From assembly GCF_000177195.2 (NCBI RefSeq), contig NC_015953.1, positions 2,542,001 through 2,606,000 on the forward strand: 64,000 nt of DNA, given 5' to 3'. Below are positions 7,672-15,507 of the stretch, one piece after another (within the stretch, counting starts at the first letter, position 1; the number at the start of each line of letters is the position of its first letter). Both the position numbers and the translations under genes were made by a program. The notes beneath the pieces were generated by a model. The model was not told where the DNA came from and made no database searches. It saw nothing but the letters and a program-made list of their open reading frames with translations. This DNA comes from Streptomyces sp. SirexAA-E. Lineage in GTDB: Bacteria; Actinomycetota; Actinomycetes; Streptomycetales; Streptomycetaceae.

Positions 7672-8907
7672 ATGAGCCAGGACTCCGCCACCGTCACGGA
7701 GGCCGCACGGAAGCTGACCGGGCGGCGACGCCGGGAAGTCGTAGCCGTACTGCTGTTCAGTGGTGGCCCTATCTTCGAGAGCTCCATCCCGCTCTCCGTT
7801 TTCGGGATCGACCGCCAGGACGCGGGAGTTCCCCGCTACCGCCTGCTGGTCTGCGGCGGCGAGGAGGGCCCGCTGCGCACCACGGGCGGCCTCGAACTCA
7901 CCGCCCCGTACGGCCTGGAGGCGATCAGCCGGGCCGGCACCGTCGTGGTGCCCGCCTGGCGGTCCATCACCTCGCCGCCGCCCGCCGAGGCACTGGAGGC
8001 GCTGCGCCGCGCCCACGAGGAGGGCGCGCGCATCGTCGGACTGTGCACGGGGGCCTTCGTGCTGGCGGCCGCGGGCCTGCTGGACGGCCGCCCGGCCACC
8101 ACACACTGGATGTACGCACCGACGCTGGCCAAACGCTATCCGTCGGTGCACGTCGACCCGCGTGAGCTGTTCGTCGACGACGGCGATGTGCTCACCTCCG
8201 CCGGCACGGCGGCGGGCATCGATCTCTGCCTCCACATAGTCCGCACCGACCACGGCACGGAGGCGGCCGGCGCACTGGCCCGCCGGCTGGTCGTGCCGCC
8301 GCGGCGCAGTGGCGGTCAGGAACGCTACCTGGACAGGTCTTTACCTGAAGAGATCGGTTCGGACCCGCTGGCCGAGGTGGTGGCCTGGGCGCTGGAGCAT
8401 CTCCACGAGCAGTTCGACGTGGAGACGCTGGCCGCGCGTGCCTACATGAGCAGGCGGACCTTCGACCGAAGGTTCCGCTCGCTCACGGGCAGCGCACCGC
8501 TCCAGTGGCTGATCACCCAGCGGGTGCTCCAGGCGCAGCGGCTGCTGGAGACGTCCGACTACTCGGTCGACGAGGTGGCGGGGCGCTGCGGCTTCCGCTC
8601 ACCGGTCGCGCTGCGCGGGCACTTCCGCCGCCAGCTGGGCTCCTCGCCCGCCGCGTACCGGGCCGCCTACCGGGCCCGTCGTCCGCAGGGCGGGGCGCTG
8701 GAGAGCGTCACCGCGGTCCTGGAGACGTCCGTCCCCGCCCAGGGCACGGCGTCGAACCGGCGGGCCGCTGCCGCGGCCTCCCTGGGCCCCTCCGCCGTGG
8801 CGGCCTCCGCACCGGCGCCGGGGAACTCCCCGGAGTCCCTGAGGCCGGCCGTGGAGGCGGACGTTCCCGGTCGCCCGACCCTGCCGGGGCAGCGGAGCGC
8901 CCCGTAG
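7672..8907 (+). CDS. adpA: AdpA, AraC-family central regulator of differentiation, with TTA codon
   Basis: A 411-residue regulator with an N-terminal DJ-1/PfpI-like domain (residues about 20-200, including GLCTGAFVLAAAGLLDG) and a C-terminal AraC/XylS double helix-turn-helix (about 235-335, YMSRRTFDRRFRSLTG and VAGRCGFRSPVALRGHFRRQLG). In Streptomyces AdpA switches on aerial growth and secondary-metabolite genes. The codon at 8341-8343 is TTA (codon 224), in the linker between the domains, exactly the feature that makes adpA translation depend on the bldA tRNA. The C-terminal tail is Ala/Pro-rich and variable. orn follows 10 bases downstream, as in other Streptomyces. Confidence 0.95.
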   Translation: MSQDSATVTEAARKLTGRRRREVVAVLLFSGGPIFESSIPLSVFGIDRQDAGVPRYRLLVCGGEEGPLRTTGGLELTAPYGLEAISRAGTVVVPAWRSITSPPPAEALEALRRAHEEGARIVGLCTGAFVLAAAGLLDGRPATTHWMYAPTLAKRYPSVHVDPRELFVDDGDVLTSAGTAAGIDLCLHIVRTDHGTEAAGALARRLVVPPRRSGGQERYLDRSLPEEIGSDPLAEVVAWALEHLHEQFDVETLAARAYMSRRTFDRRFRSLTGSAPLQWLITQRVLQAQRLLETSDYSVDEVAGRCGFRSPVALRGHFRRQLGSSPAAYRAAYRARRPQGGALESVTAVLETSVPAQGTASNRRAAAAASLGPSAVAASAPAPGNSPESLRPAVEADVPGRPTLPGQRSAP

Positions 8908-8917
8908 GGTGGGGCGC

Positions 8918-9523
8918 ATGAACGACCGCATGGTGTGGATCGACTGCGAGATGACCGGGCTCTCGCTGGCGGACGACGCACTCATCGAGGTGGCCGCACT
9001 GGTCACCGACTCGGAACTGAACGTGCTCGGCGACGGGGTGGACATCGTGATCCGCCCGCCGGACGCGGCCCTGGAGACCATGCCCGAGGTGGTGCGGCAG
9101 ATGCACACCGCCTCGGGCCTCCTCGACGAGCTCGCCGGGGGCACGACCCTGGCGGACGCCGAGGAGCGGGTCCTGGCCTACGTGCGCGAGCACGTGAAGG
9201 AGCCGGGCAAGGCCCCGCTCTGCGGAAACACGGTCGGCACCGACCGGGGCTTCCTCGCCCGGGACATGCAGTCGCTGGAGGGTTTCCTCCACTACCGGAT
9301 CGTCGATGTGTCCTCGGTCAAGGAGCTGGCGCGCCGCTGGTACCCGAGGGCGTATTTCAACAGTCCGGAGAAGAACGGCAACCACCGGGCACTGGCCGAC
9401 ATCCGTGACTCCATCACGGAGCTGCGGTACTACAGGGACGCGGTCTTCGTCCCGCAACCCGGCCCGGACTCGGCCCGCGCCAAGGAGATCGCGGCACGCG
9501 TGTCGCAGCCCACCGGACAGTGA
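8918..9523 (+). CDS. orn: oligoribonuclease
   Basis: A DEDDh 3'-5' exoribonuclease of 201 residues that degrades 2-5-nt RNA and the pGpG product of c-di-GMP breakdown. Motifs seen are Exo I WIDCEMTGL, Exo II NTVGTDRGF, and Exo III with the catalytic His in NGNHRALADIRDSI. The ATG at 8918 (MNDRMVWIDCEMTG) is preferred over the GTG at 8909, as the family starts this way. The proximity to adpA suggests partial readthrough. In S. griseus and S. coelicolor this gene (ornA) affects growth and development. Confidence 0.95.
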   Translation: MNDRMVWIDCEMTGLSLADDALIEVAALVTDSELNVLGDGVDIVIRPPDAALETMPEVVRQMHTASGLLDELAGGTTLADAEERVLAYVREHVKEPGKAPLCGNTVGTDRGFLARDMQSLEGFLHYRIVDVSSVKELARRWYPRAYFNSPEKNGNHRALADIRDSITELRYYRDAVFVPQPGPDSARAKEIAARVSQPTGQ

Positions 9524-9641
9524 CACCCCTGGTCACGGCCCTTTCCAGGCGCCGTGACCGGGCCCCGGGAAACGTGTGCGCGAGCACCCCCCGGGACCCT
9601 GTACACTTTTTCTCGGCCGGTCGGAAACGACCGGACGACAT

Positions 9642-9715
9642 GGTGGGTATAGCTCAGATGGTAGAGCACCTGGTTGTGGTCCAGGATGTCGCGGGTTCAA
9701 GTCCCGTTACTCACC
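9642..9715 (+). tRNA. tRNA-His (anticodon GTG)
   Basis: The cloverleaf is complete: acceptor GTGGGTA/TACTCAC, D-arm AGCTCAGATGGTAGAGC, anticodon loop TTGTGGT and T-arm CGGGTTCAAGTCCCG. The genome-encoded G at 9642 is the characteristic G(-1) of tRNA-His facing C73. CCA is not encoded. A promoter-like TACACT lies about 35 bases upstream. Confidence 0.95.
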
Positions 9716-9725
9716 CTTGAAGATC

Positions 9726-9757
9726 AAGGCCCGACCTGTGAAAACAGGTCGGGCCTT
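9726..9757 (+). terminator. terminator of tRNA-His
   Basis: AAGGCCCGACCTGT and its exact complement enclose GAAA, beginning 11 bases after the tRNA. The arms are perfect over 14 bases and the right arm ends in TT. Confidence 0.9.
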
Positions 9758-10111
9758 CGTCGTATCCGAAACTTCGGGAACACCGCGGGACCACGCGGCG
9801 CCCTGGAGATGCGGTGCGACGTGCGGGCCGCCCGCTGCACCGACCGGCTGACCGGCATCGAGGGGCGCACGCGGGAAGGTGGTCGCCCCGGGGTCACAGC
9901 TCGCCTGGACGGCATCGAGGCAGCGCCTCGGATCGGTGCAGCACGAGCTCCACCCCCACTCGGGCGGCAGTCTCCGGGACGCGGTCGACCGGGTGGACGC
10001 TCGCACCCGGCACTTGACCGACACCACGTGAATGTCCCCGCCCTGGCTTCGGCCGGGGCGGGGACCCTTCCACGCTGTACCGTGCATTCACACCTTCTGG
10101 CGGGGGTCCAC
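9758..10111. other. intergenic region between tRNA-His and the XRE regulator, with one hairpin
   Basis: No convincing gene is visible in these 354 bases. A perfect 10-base inverted repeat (GTCCCCGCCC / GGGCGGGGAC, 10034-10065) lies about 45 bases before the XRE start and could be an operator or leader hairpin. No integrase, excisionase or duplicated tRNA-His 3' end was found, so the region is a possible but unproven insertion junction. Confidence 0.5.
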
Positions 10112-11317
10112 ATGAACACATCCATCGGCGACCGCGTCCGGGCGCTCAGGGAATTCCGCGACATCACCCAAGACCAACTGGCCCAACGCTCCGGGGTGTC
10201 CGTCGACACCATCCGCAAGTTGGAGCAGGGCGTGCGGGAGTCCGCGCGGATCAACACCCTGCGGAATCTTGCCCGCGCGCTGGACGTCCAGCTCGAACGC
10301 CTCGTAGGACAGCCCACCGTGACTCGACAGCTCGCCGACGACGGCGGTCTCCTCGCCCTGCGCGACGCGATCCAGGACCCCGGGTCCCTCTCCGGCGTGC
10401 TGGGCGGCGAGGACCTCGAGGACCCGCCCGGCCCGGACGAGTGGGCACGGCAGGTGACGGCCGCCACGGCAACGTACTGGAGCGGCGGGTACTCCTCGCT
10501 CGCCGCCACCCTCCCCGGCCTCCTGCGTGACGGCCGAGCCACCGCACGGCAGCACGACCGCGAGGACGTGTGGACCCATCTCGCTCTCGCGTACCAGCTG
10601 GCCGCGTCCCTCTCCACCCAGTCCGGCCATCCCGACTGGGCATACACGGCGGTGGAGAAACAGTTGGCCGCTGCCGCGCGGGCGTCGGACCCGCTGCTCG
10701 AGGGCATGGGCGTCTCGACCCTGTCGTGGGTGCTTCTGCGGCAGGGCCGGTGGGAGCAGGCCCGAGACATCGCCGAGCGGAAGGCTGATGCCCTGGAGCC
10801 GCCCCGCCGCCGCGCCACGGCTGACCAGCTCGCCGTCTACGGGAACCTGCTCATCGCGGCCGCGACGCCGACGGCCCGAGGCGATCACCACGACGACGCG
10901 ATGCAGCTGCTCAGGCTCGCCGAGTCAGCCGCCGTGCAGTCCGGTCCCGTCCGCGCCTACGGCACGGCGTTCAGCCCCACCGACGTCCGGACTCAGCAGG
11001 TGAACGTGGCGCTCGCCGGGACCGAGGGCCGGCCTGATGTGGCCCTGACGGCGGCGGCCGCCGTCGACCTGGACAGCATCAGCCGCCCGGTGCACTCTGC
11101 CTCGTACCGGGTGGACGTCGCGCAGGCCCGGTACCAGACGGGCGACAACACGGGCGCGCTGGAACTGCTCCTGGATGTGGAGGCCGACCAGCCGGAGTGG
11201 ATCCGGTTCCAGACGGGCGCGGCGGCGACGGTGCGGGAAATGCTGGAGGCCGAGCGCCGACGCAACAGCACTCTGCGCGGCCTCGCATCACGGCTCGGTG
11301 TGGACCCCGCCCTGTGA
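10112..11317 (+). CDS. XRE-family HTH regulator with TPR-like C-terminal domain
   Basis: A 401-residue protein. Residues about 5-60 are a Cro/C1-type helix-turn-helix (IGDRVRALREFRDITQDQLAQRSGVSVDTIRKLEQG). The rest is all-helical with tetratricopeptide-like repeats (for example residues about 135-210 and 260-370), the layout of Streptomyces XRE-TPR regulators that are thought to sense a peptide or partner protein. ATG 10112 follows GGGGGT. Downstream on the same strand are two Cys-rich mini-proteins, a small peptide and a methyltransferase-like gene, for which it is the obvious candidate regulator. The ligand is unknown. Confidence 0.85.
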   Translation: MNTSIGDRVRALREFRDITQDQLAQRSGVSVDTIRKLEQGVRESARINTLRNLARALDVQLERLVGQPTVTRQLADDGGLLALRDAIQDPGSLSGVLGGEDLEDPPGPDEWARQVTAATATYWSGGYSSLAATLPGLLRDGRATARQHDREDVWTHLALAYQLAASLSTQSGHPDWAYTAVEKQLAAAARASDPLLEGMGVSTLSWVLLRQGRWEQARDIAERKADALEPPRRRATADQLAVYGNLLIAAATPTARGDHHDDAMQLLRLAESAAVQSGPVRAYGTAFSPTDVRTQQVNVALAGTEGRPDVALTAAAAVDLDSISRPVHSASYRVDVAQARYQTGDNTGALELLLDVEADQPEWIRFQTGAAATVREMLEAERRRNSTLRGLASRLGVDPAL

Positions 11318-11354
11318 GGTAGGACCTGTGAGGTAGGACGCGACGTCCTACCTC
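11311..11354 (+). repeat. 14-base tandem duplication joined to an 11-base inverted repeat
   Basis: CCTGTGAGGTAGGA occurs twice with no gap (11311-11324 and 11325-11338); the first copy contains the XRE stop codon. The second copy overlaps a perfect inverted repeat GAGGTAGGACG-CGA-CGTCCTACCTC (11330-11354). It may be a terminator for the regulator gene, or an operator it binds ahead of the small-protein operon at 11494. Confidence 0.65.
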
Positions 11355-11493
11355 CCGGAGACGGGCTGCTCGACTGATGGGGTACGCCCCTGGGGTGTGA
11401 TCGCGCGGACACTTAACGTGATCCTCACGAGCGTGGCGCCGGTCCCTCGTCAGGAATGACCGGCGCCGCATCCCATCCCACAGGGGGACGAGC

Positions 11494-11718
11494 GTGAGCG
11501 CCGACATGTCACAGAGAACCGACGCGCCCGGGTTGTCCCTGCCCAGCCCCATGACGCTGTCCGACGCGCAACAGCGCGGGGTGAGCTGCGTCTTCTGCGG
11601 GGCGCCGCTGTCGAACACGGCGGCGTGCGACCTCGGGCCCCGGCAGGTCGACGCGCACGGCTCGCTCGTCCTCTGGTTCCCGCGCTGCTGCCCCACCTGC
11701 CGACGGAGGCGGTCGTGA
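11494..11718 (+). CDS. 74-residue Cys-rich mini-protein (zinc-ribbon-like)
   Basis: Starts at GTG 11494 after AGGGGGACG. The protein has a CVFCG pair near residue 32 and a C-terminal CCPTC cluster, with one more Cys between (NTAACDLGP), a spacing suggestive of a small zinc ribbon. Similar small proteins accompany regulator/methyltransferase loci in Streptomyces as far as I recall, but none has an assigned function. The stop overlaps the next possible start (GTG 11715) in a GTGA arrangement, so it is translationally linked to the next frame. Confidence 0.6.
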   Translation: MSADMSQRTDAPGLSLPSPMTLSDAQQRGVSCVFCGAPLSNTAACDLGPRQVDAHGSLVLWFPRCCPTCRRRRS

Positions 11719-12053
11719 AAACGGCACGCGGCGCCGAGGCGGCGTACCAGACATGGATCGGACACACCTACGCCTGCGCCACCTGCCGCGCAGGCAGTCC
11801 CTGCACTTCCGCCACACACCTGGGCCGCGCCTGGCGGGCCCTGCTCCCACGCCGGACGCCGCCCCTCGACGCCGTCGGCCGGTTCACCCACACCGATGAA
11901 GGAGAGACGCACATGACGGACACCACGCACCCCACCTCCGCCGATGACGGCAAGCACGGCGGAAACCCCGCGCCGATCAAACCGTGGACCCCGCCGGCCC
12001 CGCCGAACCCGGACGGCAGCGGTCCCTCCTCGCACACCGGGGGCATGGCGTGA
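11715..12053 (+). CDS. 112-residue frame: Cys-containing N-terminus read through into a Pro-rich peptide
   Basis: From GTG 11715 the frame is open to TGA 12051. The first 65 residues contain HTYACATCRAGSPC, a CxxC pair plus a third Cys, and a helical segment (LGRAWRALL). The last 46 residues form a compositionally different Pro/Gly/Asp-rich tail. A strong internal ribosome binding site (GAAGGAGAG) before ATG 11913 suggests that the tail is made as a separate peptide, with the upstream part either a real small protein fused to it or a decoy frame. Both possibilities are recorded; the choice needs proteomic or homolog evidence. Confidence 0.45.
   Translation: MKTARGAEAAYQTWIGHTYACATCRAGSPCTSATHLGRAWRALLPRRTPPLDAVGRFTHTDEGETHMTDTTHPTSADDGKHGGNPAPIKPWTPPAPPNPDGSGPSSHTGGMA
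11913..12053 (+). CDS. 46-residue Pro/Asp-Gly-rich peptide, candidate substrate of the adjacent methyltransferase
   Basis: ATG 11913 is preceded by GAAGGAGAG at ideal spacing, the best ribosome binding site of this locus. The peptide (MTDTTHPTSADDGKHGG... to ...HTGGMA) is hydrophilic, lacks Cys, and contains the Pro-rich KPWTPPAPPNPDGSG segment and two Asp-Gly dipeptides, the sites where isoaspartyl-type methyltransferases act. Its TGA overlaps the GTG of the methyltransferase frame by two bases, indicating coupling. This fits a RiPP-like precursor but no leader motif of a known class is recognised and no ATP-grasp or lanthipeptide synthetase is nearby. The function is inference. Confidence 0.5.
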   Translation: MTDTTHPTSADDGKHGGNPAPIKPWTPPAPPNPDGSGPSSHTGGMA

Positions 12054-13167
12054 ACACCACCCAGCAGCAGGCCCCCACCTATCCCGGATTGGTGCAGGAT
12101 CTCGCCGACCGCGGGTTACTCACCGCCCACTGGCGCAGGGTGTGGGACGCCGTACCACGGTCCCGGTTCATCCCCCGCACGTCTGGCGGCAGCTCCCCGA
12201 CCGGTGCGAGCCGGTCGTGACGGCAGAGGACTGGCTGGCCCTGGTCAACTCCGACGAGCCGGTCGTGATCCAGCTCGACGACGGGGCCGAGAGCGGGCCC
12301 GGTATCGCGACGTCGTCGAACAGCCAGCCGTCGATGGTGGCCCGCATGCTCGGGCTCCTGCACGTCAAGGACGGGCACCGCGTGCTGGAGATCGGCACCG
12401 CGTCCGGCTACGTGGCCGCGCTGCTCTGCGAGCGGCTCGGCGACGAGCAGGTCTACAGCGTCGAGATCGACCCCGCCCTCGGCGAGCAGGCCGCGGCCGC
12501 GCTCGAAGAGGCCGGGTACCAGCCGCATCTGCGCGTCGGCGACGGTGAGCAACCGTGGCCCGGCATGGGCCTGGTCGACCGGCTGATCTCCACCTGCGCC
12601 CTGCGGTACGTCCCTCACGCCCTGATCCGGCAGGTCCGACCGGGCGGGATCGTCGTCGCGCCGCTCGACCGCGACTTCTGGTCCGGTGCCCTGGTGCAGC
12701 TGTACGTCCAGGACGACGGCACCGCGCTGGGGACGTACTGCGGCGGCGCGTCGTACATGCCCATGAGGTCGCACCGCGCGATCGGCACCCACCAGGTCGA
12801 CGCGGAGACCGGCCGAGCCCGAGGCGCCGGCCTCGACCCGGCGCAGACGCTCACCCTCGGGTTCGCCCTGTACGCCGGGGCGCGGCTCCCGGGTGTCCGA
12901 CTGACGCACGAGGACGCCCCTGGCGGGGCCCGGGTGTGGGCGAGCCGCGAGGACGGCTCCGCCGCCACGGCGGCGACCGGCGAGGACGTGTGGCAGTACG
13001 GCCCCGGCCTCCTGTGGGAGGAGATCGAGCAGGTGTGGAGGGAGTACGTCGCGCTGGGTCAGCCGACTGCCGGTGAGTTCGGGTTGACCGTGACCGACCG
13101 GAGGCAGCAGACGTGGCTCCGGTCGCCGCTCCGGGTCGTCGAGCCGAGCAGGACCGCTCGCCCCTGA
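12050..13167 (+). pseudogene. protein-L-isoaspartate O-methyltransferase-like gene with C-terminal extension, frameshifted
   Basis: The N-terminal part is read from GTG 12050 (VNTTQQQAPTYPGLVQDLADRG... DAVPRSRFIP) and the rest from the -1 frame (PPHVWRQLPDRC... to VEPSRTARP). The two join at a run of five C at 12172-12176, where one more C would restore a 372-residue protein. The body has the SAM-binding VLEIGTASGYVAALL motif and the family SRFIP segment; residues after about 215 form an extension ending ...LWEEIEQVWREYVALGQPTAGEFGLTVT, as in RiPP-associated PIMT homologs rather than repair enzymes. Codon 23 is TTA (12116-12118), so translation should also depend on bldA. The frameshift could be real decay, -1 ribosomal slipping or a homopolymer sequencing error. 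Confidence 0.75.
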
Positions 13168-13270
13168 CCGTGCGCAGGTGACGGCTCCGCGCACGTGCCG
13201 GCGGCCGGGGCTGCACCTCCGGACCGGATGGCCCGCATGGACCATGTGTGACCGGGCACGCGCCCGTGCA

Positions 13271-13305
13271 GGCCCTGCCGCGCACTCCCCCGACGCGGCA
13301 GGGCC
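13271..13305. terminator. hairpin downstream of the methyltransferase frame
   Basis: GGCCCTGCCGCG and CGCGGCAGGGCC are exact complements around an 11-base loop, about 105 bases after the stop at 13167. The remaining 250-base gap (13168-13419) shows no gene; on the minus strand about 13310-13380 it has coding-like composition but no supported start. Confidence 0.7.
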
Positions 13306-13419
13306 CTCTCCCGAACGGCGCGACCTTGCCCTTGGCGGCGAGGTCGGACCACGCGCCGTCGAGGTCACGGAGGTCGGCACGGGGACCCGGCAGGCCACCG
13401 CCCGCGCCTTCGACCGAGG

Positions 13420-15507
13420 TCAGCGGGCGGCCACCGGCTCGCCCGCCGGCCGGCGGGTCCCCCGGGTCTCCAGGTGGGCGATCACCTGGGCGTGGAAGCG
13501 GTCCACCGCGTCGTCGACACTGCGGATGAACCCCGACTCGGCGTTGCCCCGGCCGTTGCCCATGCCCTTGAACAGGGAGAGGCGGAAGCCCGCGATGTCC
13601 GCGCCGTCCTTGGGGAGCAGGTTCCCCGGCTCGGGGCGCAGCCGCTCCAGCGTGCCCCGCGGGCCGGTGCCGCCGTCCACGAGCGTCTCGATGTGCAGGT
13701 CCGCGGGTGCGGCGGCGAGCTGCCGGACCAGCCGCTTGGCACGGCTGAGCGGATAGCCCTGTTCGGACGCGGCCACCTCGATGGACGTACGGAGCTTCCC
13801 GGTCCGCAGGTCGGCGGTGAGGGCAAGGATCCCCGGCGTCCCCTCGATGCGGAGCTCCGAGTGGAGCCTCCCCTGGGAACAGAGCTGGTCGGCGAGGTCC
13901 GCGCGGCGGGCCCGCGGATCGGACCCGCGCTTGGCGCGCTGGACGGGGAGCACCTTGTGTCCGAGCTCGCCGCCGAGCCTCAGGCAGACCTGGCGGACGA
14001 GCCTCTCCCAACTCTCGATGACCTCCATGGCCCGGGGGTCCCCCTGGCAGAGGGTCTCGTCGTCGATGCCCTTGCGGACGGGCACCCAGGCGGCCCCCAT
14101 GTTCTGGAAACCGTGGCAGCCCGAGTGCTCGTGCTGGAGGTAGTGGAGCAACTCCTGGAGCAGCCACGCGTGCGTGGCGTTGCCCACCCCCTCGTGCCGG
14201 ATCAGCATCTGCGCCTGGTGCGCGACCTCGGCCCAGGACAAGTGCCAGAGCGCCACCTTGTGCTTGCGCCGGCCGTCGATCCTGACGTCGACCAGCGGGC
14301 TGCCCTCCAGCGCCACGTCGTTGGAGAGGGTGATGACGGCCTCGTAGCCGCGCCGCGCGGCGATGTCCATGTAGGCCTGCACCTGGTCCGGCCTCAGGGC
14401 GTTGCCGTTCGTCTTCGTCTCGACCAGGGCGGTCCACAGCTTGCCCGCCCGCTCCACCCGGATGACGCCGTCCGGTCGCCGGGGGGAGTCCCCGTGCGGC
14501 AGCGAGACCTCCGTGAACGTCTCCATGCGTCCGGCGGGCGCCCCGAATCCGGCGGTCAGGCGCCGCCCGAACTCCGGTACCTGGGTCATCACCGACAGCA
14601 GGACCGAGGTGGCGCGCGTCTCGCGCTCGCGGTCGTTCTTGAGCGCGGAGAGCGGGAACAGCCGGGCCGTCCGCCAGGAGTCGTTCTCCGCCAGCGTCTT
14701 CTTCGCGGTCCTGGGGAGTGTGACCTTCTTCCTGGCCGTGCGCGGCCTGGCCCGCGGCTTCGGCTCCCCGGACGCCGTCGCCCCGGTGCCGGCGAGGACG
14801 GCCGGCCCGGGTTCCGGTGCCCGGGGCGAGGGCAGCGCCGGCAAGGGACCCTCCCGCCGGCCGGACGCCTCCGACACGTCCCCGTCCGGCGCGCCCTGGT
14901 CCGGCGCGTCCCGGTCCGGCGCGTCCGCGCCCGGGGTTTCGCCCGCCCCCTCCGCCCCTGCGTCGTCGTCGATGTCGACACCGAAGTCCGTCGCCAGGCC
15001 CGCCAGCCCCGACTCGTACCCCTGGCCGACGGCCCGGAACTTCCAGGCGCCGTCCCGCCGGTAGAGCTCACCGAAGATGCAGGCGCTCACCGCGCCGGCG
15101 TCCTCGATGGAGAACTGGACCAGGCTGTCGCCCGAACCATCGGCCAGAGTCAGATGGAGATCGTTGAGATCCCCGAACCGCGCGCCCCCGTAACGGCTCG
15201 CCGCCACGACGACCCGCTCGACCTCCGGCGGCACGGCGTCCAGGTCGAAGCTGATGCGGTCCTCGTCGCCGTCGGCCGTCGGAGTCTTGCCGAGCAGCTG
15301 CACACTGCCGTTGCCGACGACCGGGTTGTTGTAGAAGCAGAAGTCGGCGTCGCTGCGCACCTTGCCGTTGCCGTCGAGCAGGAGGACGGAGACATCCGCG
15401 TCGCCCTCCCCGGTCGGGCTGCTCCAGCCCAGACTCATCACGACGGACCCGACGTTCTCGCTGAGGGCGGCCAGACCGACGTTGGCACCCTTGATCATCT
15501 TCTGCAT
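13420..15507 (-). CDS. TerD-domain protein fused to a PD-(D/E)XK nuclease-like domain
   Basis: A 695-residue protein. Residues 1-180 are a TerD calcium-binding domain (MQKMIKGANVGLAALSENVG start, then the acidic DADVSVLLLDGNGKVRSDADFCFYNNP strand region). A Pro/Ala/Asp-rich linker runs to about 260. The C-terminal part contains RRPDGVIRVERAGKLWTALVETKTN, i.e. P-D346, x16, E363-x-K365, the catalytic pattern of PD-(D/E)XK nucleases, followed by a long helical region. ATG 15507 is preferred because TerD proteins begin there and GGGGGGC precedes it. Tellurite-resistance-type Ter systems are linked to stress and phage sensing; a nuclease effector fits this, but the function is inferred. The gene stands alone, without terB/terC partners. 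Confidence 0.8.
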   Translation of the reverse strand: MQKMIKGANVGLAALSENVGSVVMSLGWSSPTGEGDADVSVLLLDGNGKVRSDADFCFYNNPVVGNGSVQLLGKTPTADGDEDRISFDLDAVPPEVERVVVAASRYGGARFGDLNDLHLTLADGSGDSLVQFSIEDAGAVSACIFGELYRRDGAWKFRAVGQGYESGLAGLATDFGVDIDDDAGAEGAGETPGADAPDRDAPDQGAPDGDVSEASGRREGPLPALPSPRAPEPGPAVLAGTGATASGEPKPRARPRTARKKVTLPRTAKKTLAENDSWRTARLFPLSALKNDRERETRATSVLLSVMTQVPEFGRRLTAGFGAPAGRMETFTEVSLPHGDSPRRPDGVIRVERAGKLWTALVETKTNGNALRPDQVQAYMDIAARRGYEAVITLSNDVALEGSPLVDVRIDGRRKHKVALWHLSWAEVAHQAQMLIRHEGVGNATHAWLLQELLHYLQHEHSGCHGFQNMGAAWVPVRKGIDDETLCQGDPRAMEVIESWERLVRQVCLRLGGELGHKVLPVQRAKRGSDPRARRADLADQLCSQGRLHSELRIEGTPGILALTADLRTGKLRTSIEVAASEQGYPLSRAKRLVRQLAAAPADLHIETLVDGGTGPRGTLERLRPEPGNLLPKDGADIAGFRLSLFKGMGNGRGNAESGFIRSVDDAVDRFHAQVIAHLETRGTRRPAGEPVAAR

